DNA of 58,228 bases. It comes from JANXAZ01 sp964504655. Lineage in GTDB: Bacteria > Pseudomonadota > Alphaproteobacteria > Geminicoccales > Geminicoccaceae. The translations under genes and the position numbers were made by a program. Positions 22,103 through 30,951 of this stretch are shown here, piece after piece. The notes under the pieces were generated by a model, which searched no databases, was not told the origin of the DNA, and saw nothing but the letters and a program-made list of their open reading frames with translations. Each line of letters starts with the position of its first letter. Positions within the stretch are counted from its first letter, which is position 1. The stretch spans positions 1 through 58,228 of the forward strand of contig CAZDFD010000014.1 in the NCBI GenBank assembly GCA_964504655.1, in the 5' to 3' direction.

Positions 22103-22118
22103 TTAACCAGCTGTCAAC
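22103..22118 (-). promoter_or_regulatory. Second CtrA-type box and TTGACA element upstream of the RTX gene
   Basis: TTAA-N7-TCAAC (22103-22118) is an 8-of-9 CtrA match, about 38 nt from the perfect box. On the minus strand it contains TTGACA (22117-22112), a perfect -35 hexamer, but no good -10 element at 16-18 nt. It overlaps the last codons of the ChaC gene. Confidence 0.4.
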
Positions 22119-22875
22119 CAGCTCGGGCCTCGCCCCGCGCTGCGGCCAGGGCCTCTTCCGGAACCGCCGCCGCAGCCTGGCGGGCGCGCACCGCCCGGCA
22201 GAGCGCGTGCAGCCGACGGTCCGGCACGCCCAGCTCGTCCAGGTGCGCGACCGTGTTGAAGAGGTACTCGGAGCAGGGTCCGAGCGGCCCACGGGCAGTG
22301 GCGATCGCCTCGACGATCCGCGCCTCCTCGAGCCGCCCGGCATAGCGCGGGTGCCGGCGGTTGATCGTGAACGCGATCGCCCAGAGAGGTCCGGCGGCGC
22401 TGCGTGCCCGGACCCAGGCCGGACGGTAGGCCGAGGTCACCATCTCGCGCCGCCAGACGATGTCGAGCTCGCACTCGACCGCCTCGGGTGCCAGCCGGAA
22501 GGCGACGCCCCGGCAGGCACCGCCGCGCTCGAGCCCGAGCATCAGCCCCGGACGCTCCTGGGTGCCTCGGCCGAGGCTGGTCCACAGGCAGAAGCGGCGG
22601 TGCCAGCCTGCCACCGTGACCACTCGCCGCTCGACGAAGTGGAAGCAGGGATTCCAGATCAGCGAGCCGTAGCCGAACACCCAGATCTCGCCCGAGGCCG
22701 GCCGCCCGGCGAGGCAGGCAGCGCGCGAGGCCACGAGCTCGCCCTCGTCGAGCACACCCTGGACGCCGCTGGTGCGCACCATCTCCTGCACCCATCCGGA
22801 TCGGATGCGCTCGCGCGTCAGCACCGCCCAGAGCCCCTCGCCACGCCGCCCGGGCAGATGCGCCGTCGGCGCCAC
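22114..22875 (-). CDS. chaC: Glutathione-specific gamma-glutamylcyclotransferase (ChaC family)
   Basis: 253 residues. ChaC enzymes split glutathione into 5-oxoproline and Cys-Gly in the cytoplasm. The substrate-binding signature VFGYGSLIWNP is at 66-76, followed by the conserved WHRRFCLWTSLGRGTQERPG block and GVAFRL. A ~60-residue N-terminal extension precedes the catalytic domain; in some family members this is normal. It starts 12 nt after rsmD stops and is likely the last gene of the operon from the glutamine amidotransferase to chaC. Confidence 0.93.
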   Translation of the reverse strand: MAPTAHLPGRRGEGLWAVLTRERIRSGWVQEMVRTSGVQGVLDEGELVASRAACLAGRPASGEIWVFGYGSLIWNPCFHFVERRVVTVAGWHRRFCLWTSLGRGTQERPGLMLGLERGGACRGVAFRLAPEAVECELDIVWRREMVTSAYRPAWVRARSAAGPLWAIAFTINRRHPRYAGRLEEARIVEAIATARGPLGPCSEYLFNTVAHLDELGVPDRRLHALCRAVRARQAAAAVPEEALAAARGEARAG

Positions 22876-22887
22876 CCTGGCAAGGGG

Positions 22888-23493
22888 TCAGCGGCCGGGC
22901 ACGCCATCGGGGGGCGCGCGTCGTCGCCGCGGCGCCTCGGCCGGCACGGCGGCAGGTCGCAGGAATCGGAAGCACGTCCTTCCGTAGCGGCGGTCTTCCT
23001 CGGCTACGAGACCGTCCGGTACCGCGAGGGTGTCGTCGCGGGCGAGCTCCACCACGACCCGACCGTCCGTGGCGAGCCAGCCCTGGCGCAGCACCGCGAG
23101 CAGCGTCGGGCCGGCGAGGCCGGACCGCCAGGGTGGGTCGAGGAAAACGATGTCGAAGGGCTCGACGGCCGCCGGCAGGCGGGTGGCGTCGGCCACGAGG
23201 AGGCGCACGCGGCCGCCCTCGCCCAGATGCTCGAGGTTGGCTCGGATGGCCCGCACCGCCTCGGGGTCCTGCTCGACGAGGAGCACGGCGGCGGCGCCTC
23301 GCGAGGCCGCCTCGAGCCCGATCGCGCCGGAGCCTGCGAACAGGTCGAGGAACCGGGCGCCGGCGAGCGGCGGCGAGCCGTGCTCGAGGATTCCCATGAG
23401 CGCCTCGCGCGCCCGGTCGCCGGTCGGCCGCGTGGCGAGCCCGGCAGGAGCGGCGATCCGCCGGCCGCGGTGCCGGCCGCCGATGATCCGCAC
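22888..23493 (-). CDS. rsmD: 16S rRNA (guanine(966)-N(2))-methyltransferase
   Basis: 201 residues. RsmD methylates G966 of 16S rRNA in the assembled small subunit using SAM. The N-terminus MRIIGGRHRGRRIAAP is the family signature, followed by ATRPTGDRAREALM, SAM-binding LDLFAGSGAIGLE (49-61) and the catalytic tetrapeptide DPPW (119-122), where most members have DPPY or DPPF; the aromatic change should be tolerated. It lies between rluB and chaC on the same strand, the usual rluB-rsmD pairing of alphaproteobacteria. Confidence 0.96.
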   Translation of the reverse strand: MRIIGGRHRGRRIAAPAGLATRPTGDRAREALMGILEHGSPPLAGARFLDLFAGSGAIGLEAASRGAAAVLLVEQDPEAVRAIRANLEHLGEGGRVRLLVADATRLPAAVEPFDIVFLDPPWRSGLAGPTLLAVLRQGWLATDGRVVVELARDDTLAVPDGLVAEEDRRYGRTCFRFLRPAAVPAEAPRRRRAPPDGVPGR

Positions 23494-23500
23494 CGACGCC

Positions 23501-24328
23501 TCAGACCGCGCCGGCCGGGGCAGGCCGGCGACGTCGCGGCGTGGGCGGGAGGGCGGCGCCGAGCTGCTCCCTCAGGATCTTGCGCGGCACCTCCTCGACC
23601 GCCCCGCGCGGCAGATGGCCGAGCTGGAAGGGTCCGTAGGCGATCCGGATCAGCCGGCCGACCTTGAGCCCGAGCGCCTCCAGAACCCGCCGCACCTCGC
23701 GGTTCTTGCCCTCGCGCAGGCTCAAGGTGAGCCAGACATTGTGACCCTGGACCCGGTCGAGCCGCGCCTCGATCGGCCCGTAGGCGACGCCCGCCACGGT
23801 GATCCCGCGCGAGAGCCCGGCGAGCGCCGCCTCGTCGGCGATGCCGAAGGCGCGCGCCCGGTAGCGACGGCTCCAGCCGGTCGAGGGGAGCTCCAGGCGC
23901 CGCTTGAGCTCGCCGTCGTTGGTGAGCAGCAGGAGGCCCTCCGAGCCGAGGTCGAGCCGGCCGATCGGCATCAGGCGGGGCAGGCCGGGCGGCATCCGCT
24001 CGGCGAAGGTCGGCCGGCCCTCGGGGTCGTGCGCGGTCGTCAGCACGCCCTTGGGTTTGTGGTAGCGGAACAGCCGGGTGGTCTCGGGCTCGGGCAGGGG
24101 CTTGCCGTCGACCGTGACCGTCTGCTCGGGCAGCACGTCCAAGGCCGGGCTGGCGGCCGGCTGGCCGTCGACCGCCACCCGGCCCGCTCGGATCCAATCT
24201 TCCGCGCTCCGGCGCGAGCACAGGCCGGCCCGCGCGATCCGCTTGGCGAGCCGCTCGCCGGGCTTGGCCGCCGCGCCCGAGGCGGGCTCCGGCCGGCGCC
24301 GCCGGCCCGGCCGGGTCGGCCCGCTCAT
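23501..24328 (-). CDS. rluB: 23S rRNA pseudouridine synthase, RluB/RsuA family
   Basis: 275 residues. An S4 RNA-binding domain (about 26-75: RLAKRIARAGLCSRRSAEDW) is followed by the pseudouridine synthase domain with catalytic Asp126 in GRLDLGSEGLLLLTNDG, KPKGVLTTAHDP upstream, and LREGKNREVRRVLEALGL near the end. The basic N- and C-terminal tails are common in GC-rich members. The first codon overlaps the stop of the upstream amidotransferase gene (ATGA), and rsmD follows after 7 nt, so the genes are co-transcribed. Confidence 0.94.
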   Translation of the reverse strand: MSGPTRPGRRRRPEPASGAAAKPGERLAKRIARAGLCSRRSAEDWIRAGRVAVDGQPAASPALDVLPEQTVTVDGKPLPEPETTRLFRYHKPKGVLTTAHDPEGRPTFAERMPPGLPRLMPIGRLDLGSEGLLLLTNDGELKRRLELPSTGWSRRYRARAFGIADEAALAGLSRGITVAGVAYGPIEARLDRVQGHNVWLTLSLREGKNREVRRVLEALGLKVGRLIRIAYGPFQLGHLPRGAVEEVPRKILREQLGAALPPTPRRRRPAPAGAV

Positions 24329-25089
24329 CGGTCCGCGAGCGACCGGGATGCCGCGGCCCGCGGCCGGTCGCGGCAGGCGGCGACGAAGCCCTCGAGGATC
24401 GCCGTGTCGGCGGCGCTGATCCGGTACTCGGGGTGCCACTGGACGCCCAGGCAGAACGTCCGGCGGGGGTCCTCGATCGCCTCGATGATCCCGTCCGGAG
24501 CGCGCCCGCTCACCACGATCCCGGGCCCCACCGTCTCGGCAGCCTGATGGTGCGCGCTGTTGACCGGCACCCGGTCCACCGCGGTCAGTCGGTGCAGGAG
24601 CGTGCCCGGCTCCACCCGGACCTCGTGGCCCGGCTCGGTACGCGGATTGGGCTGCTCGTGGGCGAGCGCGCCTGGGAGCGCGTCCGGGATGTGCTGGATC
24701 AGCCGGCCGCCGAGCACGACGTTCAGGAGCTGCTGGCCCCCACAGATGCCCAGAAGCGGCAGGTCGGCGGCGAGCGCGCCCTCGGTGATCGCCCACTCGA
24801 AGCGGGTGCGGCGCTCCTTGAGGCGGACCGTGGCGTGGCGCTCGCCGACGCCGTAGAGGGCCGGATCGATGTCGAAGGCGCCGCCGGTGACCACGAGCCC
24901 GTCGATCAGCGCCAGATAATCGGCCACGAGCTCGGGCTCGTGCGGCAGGGCGACCGGCACCGCGCCGGCCGCCGCCAGAACGTCGCAATAGTTCTCGCGG
25001 AGCGCGTACCAGGGCAGCTTCGCGTAGCCACCGGGCGGCTCACTGTCGAGCGTGACGCCCACGACCGGGCGGCGGGGGCTCGTGCACAT
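24325..25089 (-). CDS. Class I glutamine amidotransferase, gamma-glutamyl hydrolase type (PuuD-like, peptidase C26)
   Basis: 254 residues. The family hydrolyses gamma-glutamyl amides, such as gamma-glutamyl-GABA in putrescine breakdown. The catalytic triad is clear: Cys116 in GICGGQQLLN, His219 and Glu221 in GVQWHPEY. VVTGGAFDIDPALYG (67-81) is the family motif. I start at MCTSPRRP; upstream in-frame codons are rich in Pro/Gly/Glu and overlap the divergent DUF599 gene. No other putrescine gene is near, so the substrate is open. It heads the operon with rluB, rsmD and chaC. Confidence 0.88.
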   Translation of the reverse strand: MCTSPRRPVVGVTLDSEPPGGYAKLPWYALRENYCDVLAAAGAVPVALPHEPELVADYLALIDGLVVTGGAFDIDPALYGVGERHATVRLKERRTRFEWAITEGALAADLPLLGICGGQQLLNVVLGGRLIQHIPDALPGALAHEQPNPRTEPGHEVRVEPGTLLHRLTAVDRVPVNSAHHQAAETVGPGIVVSGRAPDGIIEAIEDPRRTFCLGVQWHPEYRISAADTAILEGFVAACRDRPRAAASRSLADR

Positions 25090-25137
25090 AGCCGCGCAGA
25101 GGTAGCGATCCGGTCGCACGACGGCAAGGGAAGCGCC

Positions 25138-25875
25138 ATGCTCGCCATACTCGAGACCCGGCTCGGGATCGGCCTCGCCGACCTCCTGGCACCCCTCCTG
25201 TTCCTCGCCGCCTGGGTCGGTTACGCGCGCTGGGCCGACTGGCCCGGACGGCCGAGCCTGATGGCGAGGATGCACGAATACCGGCTGGCATGGATGCGCC
25301 GCATGCTCGGGCGCGAGAACCGCGTCGCCGATCTCCAGGTGGTGCAGGTGCTGGTCGCCAACATCGCCTTCTTCGCGAGCTCCTCGATCCTCCTGATCGG
25401 CGGCCTCGTCGCGGTGCTCGGGGCGCGCGACCAGGCGCTCGCCATCCTGGCCGAGCTGCCGCTGGCGGCACCGGGAGGCCGCACCCTGTTCGACGCCAAG
25501 GTGCTGCTAATGGTCCTCGTGTTCGTCTACGCGTTCTTCAAGTTCACCTGGACGCTCCGCCAGTTCAATTACGTTGCGATCCTGATCGGCGCGGCGCCGC
25601 CGCCGGCGGAGGCCGGCTCGGCGGCGGCCGGGCGGCTGATCGAGCGGGCGGCGCGCATGGCGACCCGCGCCGCCGACCACTTCAACAAGGCGATGCGCGC
25701 CTACTACTTCGGCCTCGCGGGGCTCGCCTGGTTCGTCCACCCGCTGCTCTTCGCGGCGGCCGCCCTCTGGGTGGTGCTGGTGAGCTGGCGGCGCGAGTTC
25801 CGCTCGCACAGCCTGACGGTGCTCGGCCCGGTCGGCGAGCCGCTCGACAGCGAGCCGGCTCAGCCCGCCTCGTGA
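25138..25875 (+). CDS. DUF599 family membrane protein
   Basis: 245 residues with about four transmembrane segments: 13-30, 71-93, 121-139 and 197-222. The loop with MHEYRLAWMRRMLGRENRV and the FKFTWTLRQFNYVAILIGA segment are typical of DUF599, an uncharacterised inner-membrane family widespread in alphaproteobacteria. AAGGGAAGCGCC precedes the ATG. The gene is divergent from the amidotransferase gene (48 nt) and its 3' end overlaps that of the GST-like gene by 16 nt in convergent orientation. Function unknown. Confidence 0.9.
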   Translation: MLAILETRLGIGLADLLAPLLFLAAWVGYARWADWPGRPSLMARMHEYRLAWMRRMLGRENRVADLQVVQVLVANIAFFASSSILLIGGLVAVLGARDQALAILAELPLAAPGGRTLFDAKVLLMVLVFVYAFFKFTWTLRQFNYVAILIGAAPPPAEAGSAAAGRLIERAARMATRAADHFNKAMRAYYFGLAGLAWFVHPLLFAAAALWVVLVSWRREFRSHSLTVLGPVGEPLDSEPAQPAS

Positions 25876-26633
25876 CCCTCACCGTAGATCCCGGCCTCCA
25901 TGGCCTCGCAGAAGGCCACGAGATTGGGCAACGAAGCCGCCGCACGCTTGAGCCGGCCCTCGATCGGCACGAGCAGGATGTTCGCGAGGAAGCCGAACGC
26001 CACCGCATCGATCGTGGTGAGCTGGTCGCCCATGAAGAACGGCTTGTCGGCGAGGAAGCCGGCGAGCGCCGCCAGATCCTCGCGCGCCATCTCGAGAATC
26101 TCCTCCGGGCGGTGCCGGCCCAGCCCCTGGAGCTCCAGCATGCGCCGAAAGCGCCGGCGCAGCACGAGCCGCCCGATCGGTCGCAGCGGCGCCGGGAAGG
26201 CCGAGAAGAATCCGTCGGCGACGCGAGGCCAGCCCTCGGGATCGAACCAGCGGGCCCAGACCATGACGAAGTAGAGATGGTCCTCGATCAGCCGCTGCAG
26301 CGCGATCGCCTCGGCGCGCTGCCGCTCACTCAGGCCAGCGTCCGGATCGATGCCGCGGGTCGCCTTGAGATGCGCGATGACCAAGCTGGTGTCGGCGATC
26401 AGGACGCCGTCGTCGCGGATGCAGGGAAGCTTGCCCTTGGGCATCCTGTCCGGGCGCGTGCTCTCCTCGATCGTGAACGGAATGCCGGCCAGACGCAGCC
26501 AGGTCTCGAGCTTGAGCGCGAACGGGCTGACGTTGCGCCCCCAGACGCTCGGGAACTGGACCAGGACGACCGGAGCGGGCGTGGGGCCCGCGCCCGGCCC
26601 GTGCCGCACGGCTTCCTGCGCCACCGCCGCCAT
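25860..26633 (-). CDS. Glutathione S-transferase-like protein (Faxc/metaxin type)
   Basis: 257 residues. An N-terminal thioredoxin-fold domain (VVLVQFPSVWGRNVSPFALKLE, then KGKLPCIRDDGVLIADTSLV with the cis-Pro/Ser-type glutathione site) is followed by an all-helical C-terminal domain. The KLETWLRLAGIPFTI and PRMPKGKLPCI-like pattern matches the failed-axon-connections/metaxin branch of GSTs in bacteria, whose substrates are unknown. No catalytic Cys or Tyr can be named with confidence. It overlaps the DUF599 gene tail to tail by 16 nt. Confidence 0.86.
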   Translation of the reverse strand: MAAVAQEAVRHGPGAGPTPAPVVLVQFPSVWGRNVSPFALKLETWLRLAGIPFTIEESTRPDRMPKGKLPCIRDDGVLIADTSLVIAHLKATRGIDPDAGLSERQRAEAIALQRLIEDHLYFVMVWARWFDPEGWPRVADGFFSAFPAPLRPIGRLVLRRRFRRMLELQGLGRHRPEEILEMAREDLAALAGFLADKPFFMGDQLTTIDAVAFGFLANILLVPIEGRLKRAAASLPNLVAFCEAMEAGIYGEGHEAG

Positions 26634-26737
26634 GCCCGGCCTCCACGCGTCGCCGTCCGCTCGGGCCGGCCGAGGATCGAGCCGACCCGGCCGGGCGAGA
26701 CTAGGCGTCGTATCGCCGCCGGCAATCCGGGCCGACC

Positions 26738-29422
26738 TCAGCCGGGTCGCCGGCAGTCCTCTAGCCGGATCCGCCGCCCCGGCAAGCCCAGATAGTCGCG
26801 CGGTCGGCAGGTCAGCAGCAGGACCTGCAGCCGTTCGGCCGAGCCCGCCAGGATCGCCTGCATTCGCTCGAGCCGCGCCTCGTCGGCGAACACGAGGGCG
26901 TCGTCGAGGATCAGGCAGGGCGCCTCGCCCTCGCGCTCGAGCAGGAGCTCGGCGAGCGCCAGCCGCACCAGGATGGCGAGCTGCTCGCGGGTGCCGACCG
27001 AGAGCGTGTCCAAGCCTTCCTCGATGCCGTCGCGGCGCAGGCCGCGCGGCGCCAGGCTGGCGGGGTCGAGCACCGGCTCCGCGTCCGGCCAGAGGCGCTT
27101 GAGGAGCGGCGCCAGGCGGGCCCGCACCGGCTCGACGAGCCGGTCGCGGACCGCCCGCTCCGCCGCCTCGAGTTCGGTTGCGAGCAGCCGCCAGGCGGCG
27201 GCCTCGCGCTCGACCGCCGTCTGCCGCCGGGCCAGCTCGGCGAGCTCCGGCTCGAGCTCGTCGAGCCGACTCGAGCAGGCCTCGGCGCCCAGCCCCCGGG
27301 CCTCTCCCTCGAGCCGGTCGACCTCGGTGCGGAGCCTCTGGCGCTCCGCATCGAGGGCAGCGATCTCTCGTCCGGCCGCCTCGAGGCGGGCGCGCACCCC
27401 CTCGGCATCGAGGCTCGCTAAGCGCGCATCGAGCTCGGCGAGCCGCGACCGGCGAGCCGCGAGCGAGGCGCCCGCCTCGGCCACCGCCGTCTCGAGGGCG
27501 GCTCGTGGCCGCTCAGCCTCGGCTCGGGCGAGCGTGCCCGACAGCTCCTCCCGACGGCGCTCGCGTGCCCGCCGCCGCTCCTCGATCCCGGCGCTCCGCT
27601 CGCGCAGCGCGGCGAGCGCCGCTCCGCGGCCGGCACTCGCGGAGCGGGCCGCCTCGACGGCCGCGTCGTCCTCCCGCAGCCGGTCCCGCAAGGGCTCGAG
27701 CTCGGCTGCGAGCGCCTGCGGATCGAGCCCCTCGCCCAGGCCCTGGCGGCGGCTCTCGATTTGCCGCTCGAGGACGGCGACGCGGCCGGCCAGGGTGTCG
27801 CGATCGGGCACCTGGGCGGCGCGCAGGACCGTCTCGAGAGCGGTCCGGTGCCGGGCCCGCTCCTGCTCCAGGCCGTGGCGCGAGGCGAGTGCCGTCTCGG
27901 CCGCCGCGAGATCGCCAACACCCGCCTCGAGCAGGGCCCGCTCGAGGTCGGCACGCGCCTGCGCGGCGGCCTGCCGGCGCGCCTCGAGATCCGCGCCACC
28001 CGGCAGCACGCGGATCCGCCCGAAGCCCTCGAGCAGGAGCTCGGCCGGCTCCACCAGCTCGAGCCGACCGACCTCGACCGCGCGGCCGTCCGGCCGCCGC
28101 ACCCGCCGACCCGCCTCGGGGACGAGCTCGAGCGTGGTCGCCACCGCCGCGAGCGACGCCTCCTGGCGGTCGAGCGCTGCCGCCTTCTGGCGCAGGGCCT
28201 GGACCGTTGCCTCGCGCAGCGGGCTGCGGGCGAGTTCGGCTTCGAGGCGGACGAGCTCGCCGTGCAGCTGGTCCGCCTCGACGCGTGCCCGTTCGAGGCG
28301 CTGGGCGGTGGCCATCTGCTCGACCAGCTGGCGGGCCGATTCGGCGAGCAGGAACCGCCTGCGCCGATCGGCGGCGCGTTCGACAGCCGCGAGCTCCGCG
28401 GCCTCGGCCCGGACGACCTCCGCTTCGGCCGCGGCGCGCTCGCTCGCAACCCGCTCCACCTCGGCGGCGATCTGGACGAGCTCCGCGGCGAGCCGCTCGA
28501 GCTCACGCCCCTGCTCGGCGCGCTGCCGGAGCTCCGCTTCGAGCCGGGCGAGCTCGGCCGCGGCCGTGCGGATCTCCTGCTCGACGAGCGTGCGCTCGGC
28601 CTCGAGTTCCCCGATCCGCTCGAGCTCGCTCCGGGCCCGCTCGAGGCGGGCGCGGGCGCGACCGAGGCGATCGCCCGCCTCGAACCGCCGGCGTTCCTCG
28701 CGGGCCGCCTCGAGCCGGTCGACGAGCTGGTCGTAGCGCCGGCGCGCCGCGCGGAGCTGCTCCGCCTCCCGCGCGAGTTGGTCCAGCCGACCGCTCACCT
28801 GGTCGAGCTCGCCACCCTTGCGGACCTGACCCTTGGGGGTGAGGAACCGCGCCATCTGCTCCTGCACCCGCTCGCGCAGCCGCGACAGGGCGGGCCCGGC
28901 CGTGACCACCCCGATCTCGGCCTCGATCGACCCGGCGATCCGGCCGTGCTGGGCCGCGAGCGCGGCGTCGGTGACCCCGGAGTCGAAGCTCGTGCCCTGC
29001 TCGACCCAGAAGAGCGCCAGGAGGCCCTGGTGCTCGGCGCGCCGTTCGGCCCGGCCCTGGCGGCGCTCGAAGCGCAGGAGCTCGGCGAGCCGCTCCTCGG
29101 CCTCGTCGCCGGTGAACCGGCCGTCCGACCAGCGGAGCTCGCAGCGCCGGCCGAATTCCTTCTCGAGGCGGAAGATCGTCTGGCTGCTCTCGAAGGTCAG
29201 GGCGACGCGCGGCGTGCCCCCGCCGTGCGCGGTCATCGTCTCGCGGACCTGGCCGCCGACCCGATGATGCTCGAGCAGTGCTGCCTTGACCGCCGCGAGC
29301 AGGGTCGACTTGCCCTCCTCGTTGTCGCCGCCGATCACGGTCAGGCCGTCCCCGAGCCCGTCCAGCTCCCAACGCCCGGCGAGCCTGCGGAAGTCTTCGA
29401 TCTCGATGCGCCGGAGCCTCAT
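26738..29422 (-). CDS. SbcC/YhaN-like AAA ATPase with long coiled coils
   Basis: 894 residues. A split ABC-type ATPase: Walker A GGDNEEGKSTLL near 32-43 at the N-terminus, a signature-like LSVGTREQLAILVRLALAEL and Walker B CLILDDALVFAD near the C-terminus, with ~600 residues of Arg/Glu/Ala-rich coiled coil between. This is the SMC/Rad50/SbcC plan. A Zn-hook CxxC is not evident at the centre of the coil, which fits YhaN-like proteins better than true SbcC. The ATG overlaps the stop of the metallophosphoesterase gene (ATGA). The pair would form a DNA end-processing nuclease. Codon bias is strong, so the opposite strand is open for long stretches. Confidence 0.88.
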   Translation of the reverse strand: MRLRRIEIEDFRRLAGRWELDGLGDGLTVIGGDNEEGKSTLLAAVKAALLEHHRVGGQVRETMTAHGGGTPRVALTFESSQTIFRLEKEFGRRCELRWSDGRFTGDEAEERLAELLRFERRQGRAERRAEHQGLLALFWVEQGTSFDSGVTDAALAAQHGRIAGSIEAEIGVVTAGPALSRLRERVQEQMARFLTPKGQVRKGGELDQVSGRLDQLAREAEQLRAARRRYDQLVDRLEAAREERRRFEAGDRLGRARARLERARSELERIGELEAERTLVEQEIRTAAAELARLEAELRQRAEQGRELERLAAELVQIAAEVERVASERAAAEAEVVRAEAAELAAVERAADRRRRFLLAESARQLVEQMATAQRLERARVEADQLHGELVRLEAELARSPLREATVQALRQKAAALDRQEASLAAVATTLELVPEAGRRVRRPDGRAVEVGRLELVEPAELLLEGFGRIRVLPGGADLEARRQAAAQARADLERALLEAGVGDLAAAETALASRHGLEQERARHRTALETVLRAAQVPDRDTLAGRVAVLERQIESRRQGLGEGLDPQALAAELEPLRDRLREDDAAVEAARSASAGRGAALAALRERSAGIEERRRARERRREELSGTLARAEAERPRAALETAVAEAGASLAARRSRLAELDARLASLDAEGVRARLEAAGREIAALDAERQRLRTEVDRLEGEARGLGAEACSSRLDELEPELAELARRQTAVEREAAAWRLLATELEAAERAVRDRLVEPVRARLAPLLKRLWPDAEPVLDPASLAPRGLRRDGIEEGLDTLSVGTREQLAILVRLALAELLLEREGEAPCLILDDALVFADEARLERMQAILAGSAERLQVLLLTCRPRDYLGLPGRRIRLEDCRRPG

Positions 29423-30555
29423 GCCGCCTCGAGCCTCGCGCGCTCCTGCCAGAGAAGCCGGAGCGCCAGCGCCGCCGTGGCGCGCTCCGTCTCGGGACCG
29501 CTCAGGGCCGCCTCGGCGAGACGCCGGGCGCAGGCGCCGAGCGGGCCGCCGTCGTCGAGCGCCCCGAGCTCGGCCAGGCCGGGCTGCAGCAGCAGTCCCT
29601 CCTCGTCGACCTCGAGATGGTGCAGCAGCGCGCGCCAGCGCTCGAGCGCCGCGTCGAGCGCGCGCCGGCCGGTCAGATCGACGCTGCCCGCGAGCTCCAG
29701 GCGGACGACCGCGCGCTCCGGCGGGCCGAGCTCGCCGAGCCGGCCGTCGAGCCGGGCCACGAGCTCGGCCGCGGGCAGCGGCACGAGCTCGAGTGCGAGC
29801 GCCTGCCAGCGATAGTGGGCGACCGGCACCGTCTCGACCCGCGGCGACGCGCCCGGCCCGTCGAGCTCGACTAGCAGCACGTTGCCGGCGCCCTGGTAGC
29901 GGAAGCCGTCGGGCTCGGGGGACCCGGCGTACCAGCAGCGCGGTGCCACCTCGAGCGTGCCGTGCCGGTCGCCCAGCGCCAACCAATCGAGCCGGGCGCT
30001 AGCAACCCGGTCGCGGGCGATCGGGTTGCTCGCCGCCTCGGGCTCCGGGTGCAGGCCCTCGACCACCCCGTGGGCGAGGCCGATCCGGACCGCGCCCGGG
30101 GTGGTCTCGACCGCGTCCATCCAGGCGGTCAGGTCGTCGGGCGTGCGCCGGGCGCGCAAGGGAGCCGGCAGCACGACGGCGCGGCCGCCCGCGATCGCCA
30201 CGGGCTCGGCGCGCTCGGCCACCATCACGCCTTCGGGCAGGCCGATCCGTCGGGCCCGCGTCCAGACCGATTCGGTGAGCGCCGCGTCGTGGTTGCCGGG
30301 CAGGAGGATCCAGGGACCGGCGAACCCCGCGAGAGCGGCGAGTGCGCGGCGCAGGCCCTGCTCGTCGACATGCTGGGAATCGAGAACGTCGCCCGCCACC
30401 AGCACCGCGTCGACCCTGCGGGCGGTGGCCAAGGCCGCGATCTCGCGGACCGCCGCGACCCGACGCTCGCGCAGTGCCGCGCCGGGGTCGCCCGGGATCT
30501 GCCGGAACGGGCAGCCCAGGTGCCAGTCGCCGGTCTGCAGCAGTCGGACGGTCAT
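29419..30555 (-). CDS. SbcD/YhaO-like DNA repair metallophosphoesterase
   Basis: 378 residues. The Mre11-type calcineurin-like fold shows the metal sites in order: GDWHLG (Asp10, His12), GDVLDS (Asp56), GNHD (88-90), GLAHG (His162) and GDRHG. The C-terminal third would be the cap and ATPase-contact region. With the next gene it forms a two-subunit complex similar to SbcCD or the Bacillus YhaO/YhaN pair, cutting DNA ends and hairpins. The stop and the ATPase start overlap. No other repair genes are adjacent. Confidence 0.9.
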   Translation of the reverse strand: MTVRLLQTGDWHLGCPFRQIPGDPGAALRERRVAAVREIAALATARRVDAVLVAGDVLDSQHVDEQGLRRALAALAGFAGPWILLPGNHDAALTESVWTRARRIGLPEGVMVAERAEPVAIAGGRAVVLPAPLRARRTPDDLTAWMDAVETTPGAVRIGLAHGVVEGLHPEPEAASNPIARDRVASARLDWLALGDRHGTLEVAPRCWYAGSPEPDGFRYQGAGNVLLVELDGPGASPRVETVPVAHYRWQALALELVPLPAAELVARLDGRLGELGPPERAVVRLELAGSVDLTGRRALDAALERWRALLHHLEVDEEGLLLQPGLAELGALDDGGPLGACARRLAEAALSGPETERATAALALRLLWQERARLEAA

Positions 30556-30579
30556 CCAGGGCGCGCCTCGGCGCCGGCC

Positions 30580-30951
30580 TCAGCCGTCGCGCGACAGGCC
30601 CTTCTGCGCCAGCGCATCGAGATAGGCCTGCCAGATCCGCTCGCGATCGCGGCCGAGCCGGTAGAGGTAGGGCCAGGAGAAGATCCCGGTGTCGTGGCCG
30701 TCGTCGAACACCACCCGCACCGCGTAGTTGCCGACGGGCTCGAGCTCGCGGATCCCGACACCGCGCTTGCCGGCCACGGTCACCTTCTGCGTCGGCGAGT
30801 GACCCTGGACCTCGGCCGACGGGCTCTCGACCCGCAGGAGCTCGGCCGGCAGGGTGAAGCTGGCCCCGTCGTCGAAGTCGATCTCGAGACAGCGCTCGGC
30901 TCGCTTGGCGCGGATCTCGAGCGGCCAGGGCTGGCCGTCGCCCGGGTTCAT
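30580..30951 (-). CDS. DUF971 (GBBH-like N-terminal) domain protein
   Basis: 123 residues. The family resembles the N-terminal zinc domain of gamma-butyrobetaine hydroxylase and, in proteobacteria, is linked to iron-sulfur/Mrp proteins. Marks: LEIDFDDGASFTLPAELLRV at the N-terminus, EPVGNYAVRVVFDDGHDTGI and FSWPYLYRLGRDRERIWQAY near the end. Start overlaps the stop of the Trm112-like gene. The order YbbN - LON domain - Trm112 - DUF971 is common in alphaproteobacteria. Confidence 0.93.
   Translation of the reverse strand: MNPGDGQPWPLEIRAKRAERCLEIDFDDGASFTLPAELLRVESPSAEVQGHSPTQKVTVAGKRGVGIRELEPVGNYAVRVVFDDGHDTGIFSWPYLYRLGRDRERIWQAYLDALAQKGLSRDG

Noticed and set aside
19661..22345. 894-codon plus-strand open frame opposite the RTX protein
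   Set aside because: It is low-complexity Val/Glu/Asp/Leu sequence that mirrors the RTX gene. The minus-strand protein has recognisable RTX repeats and a good start.
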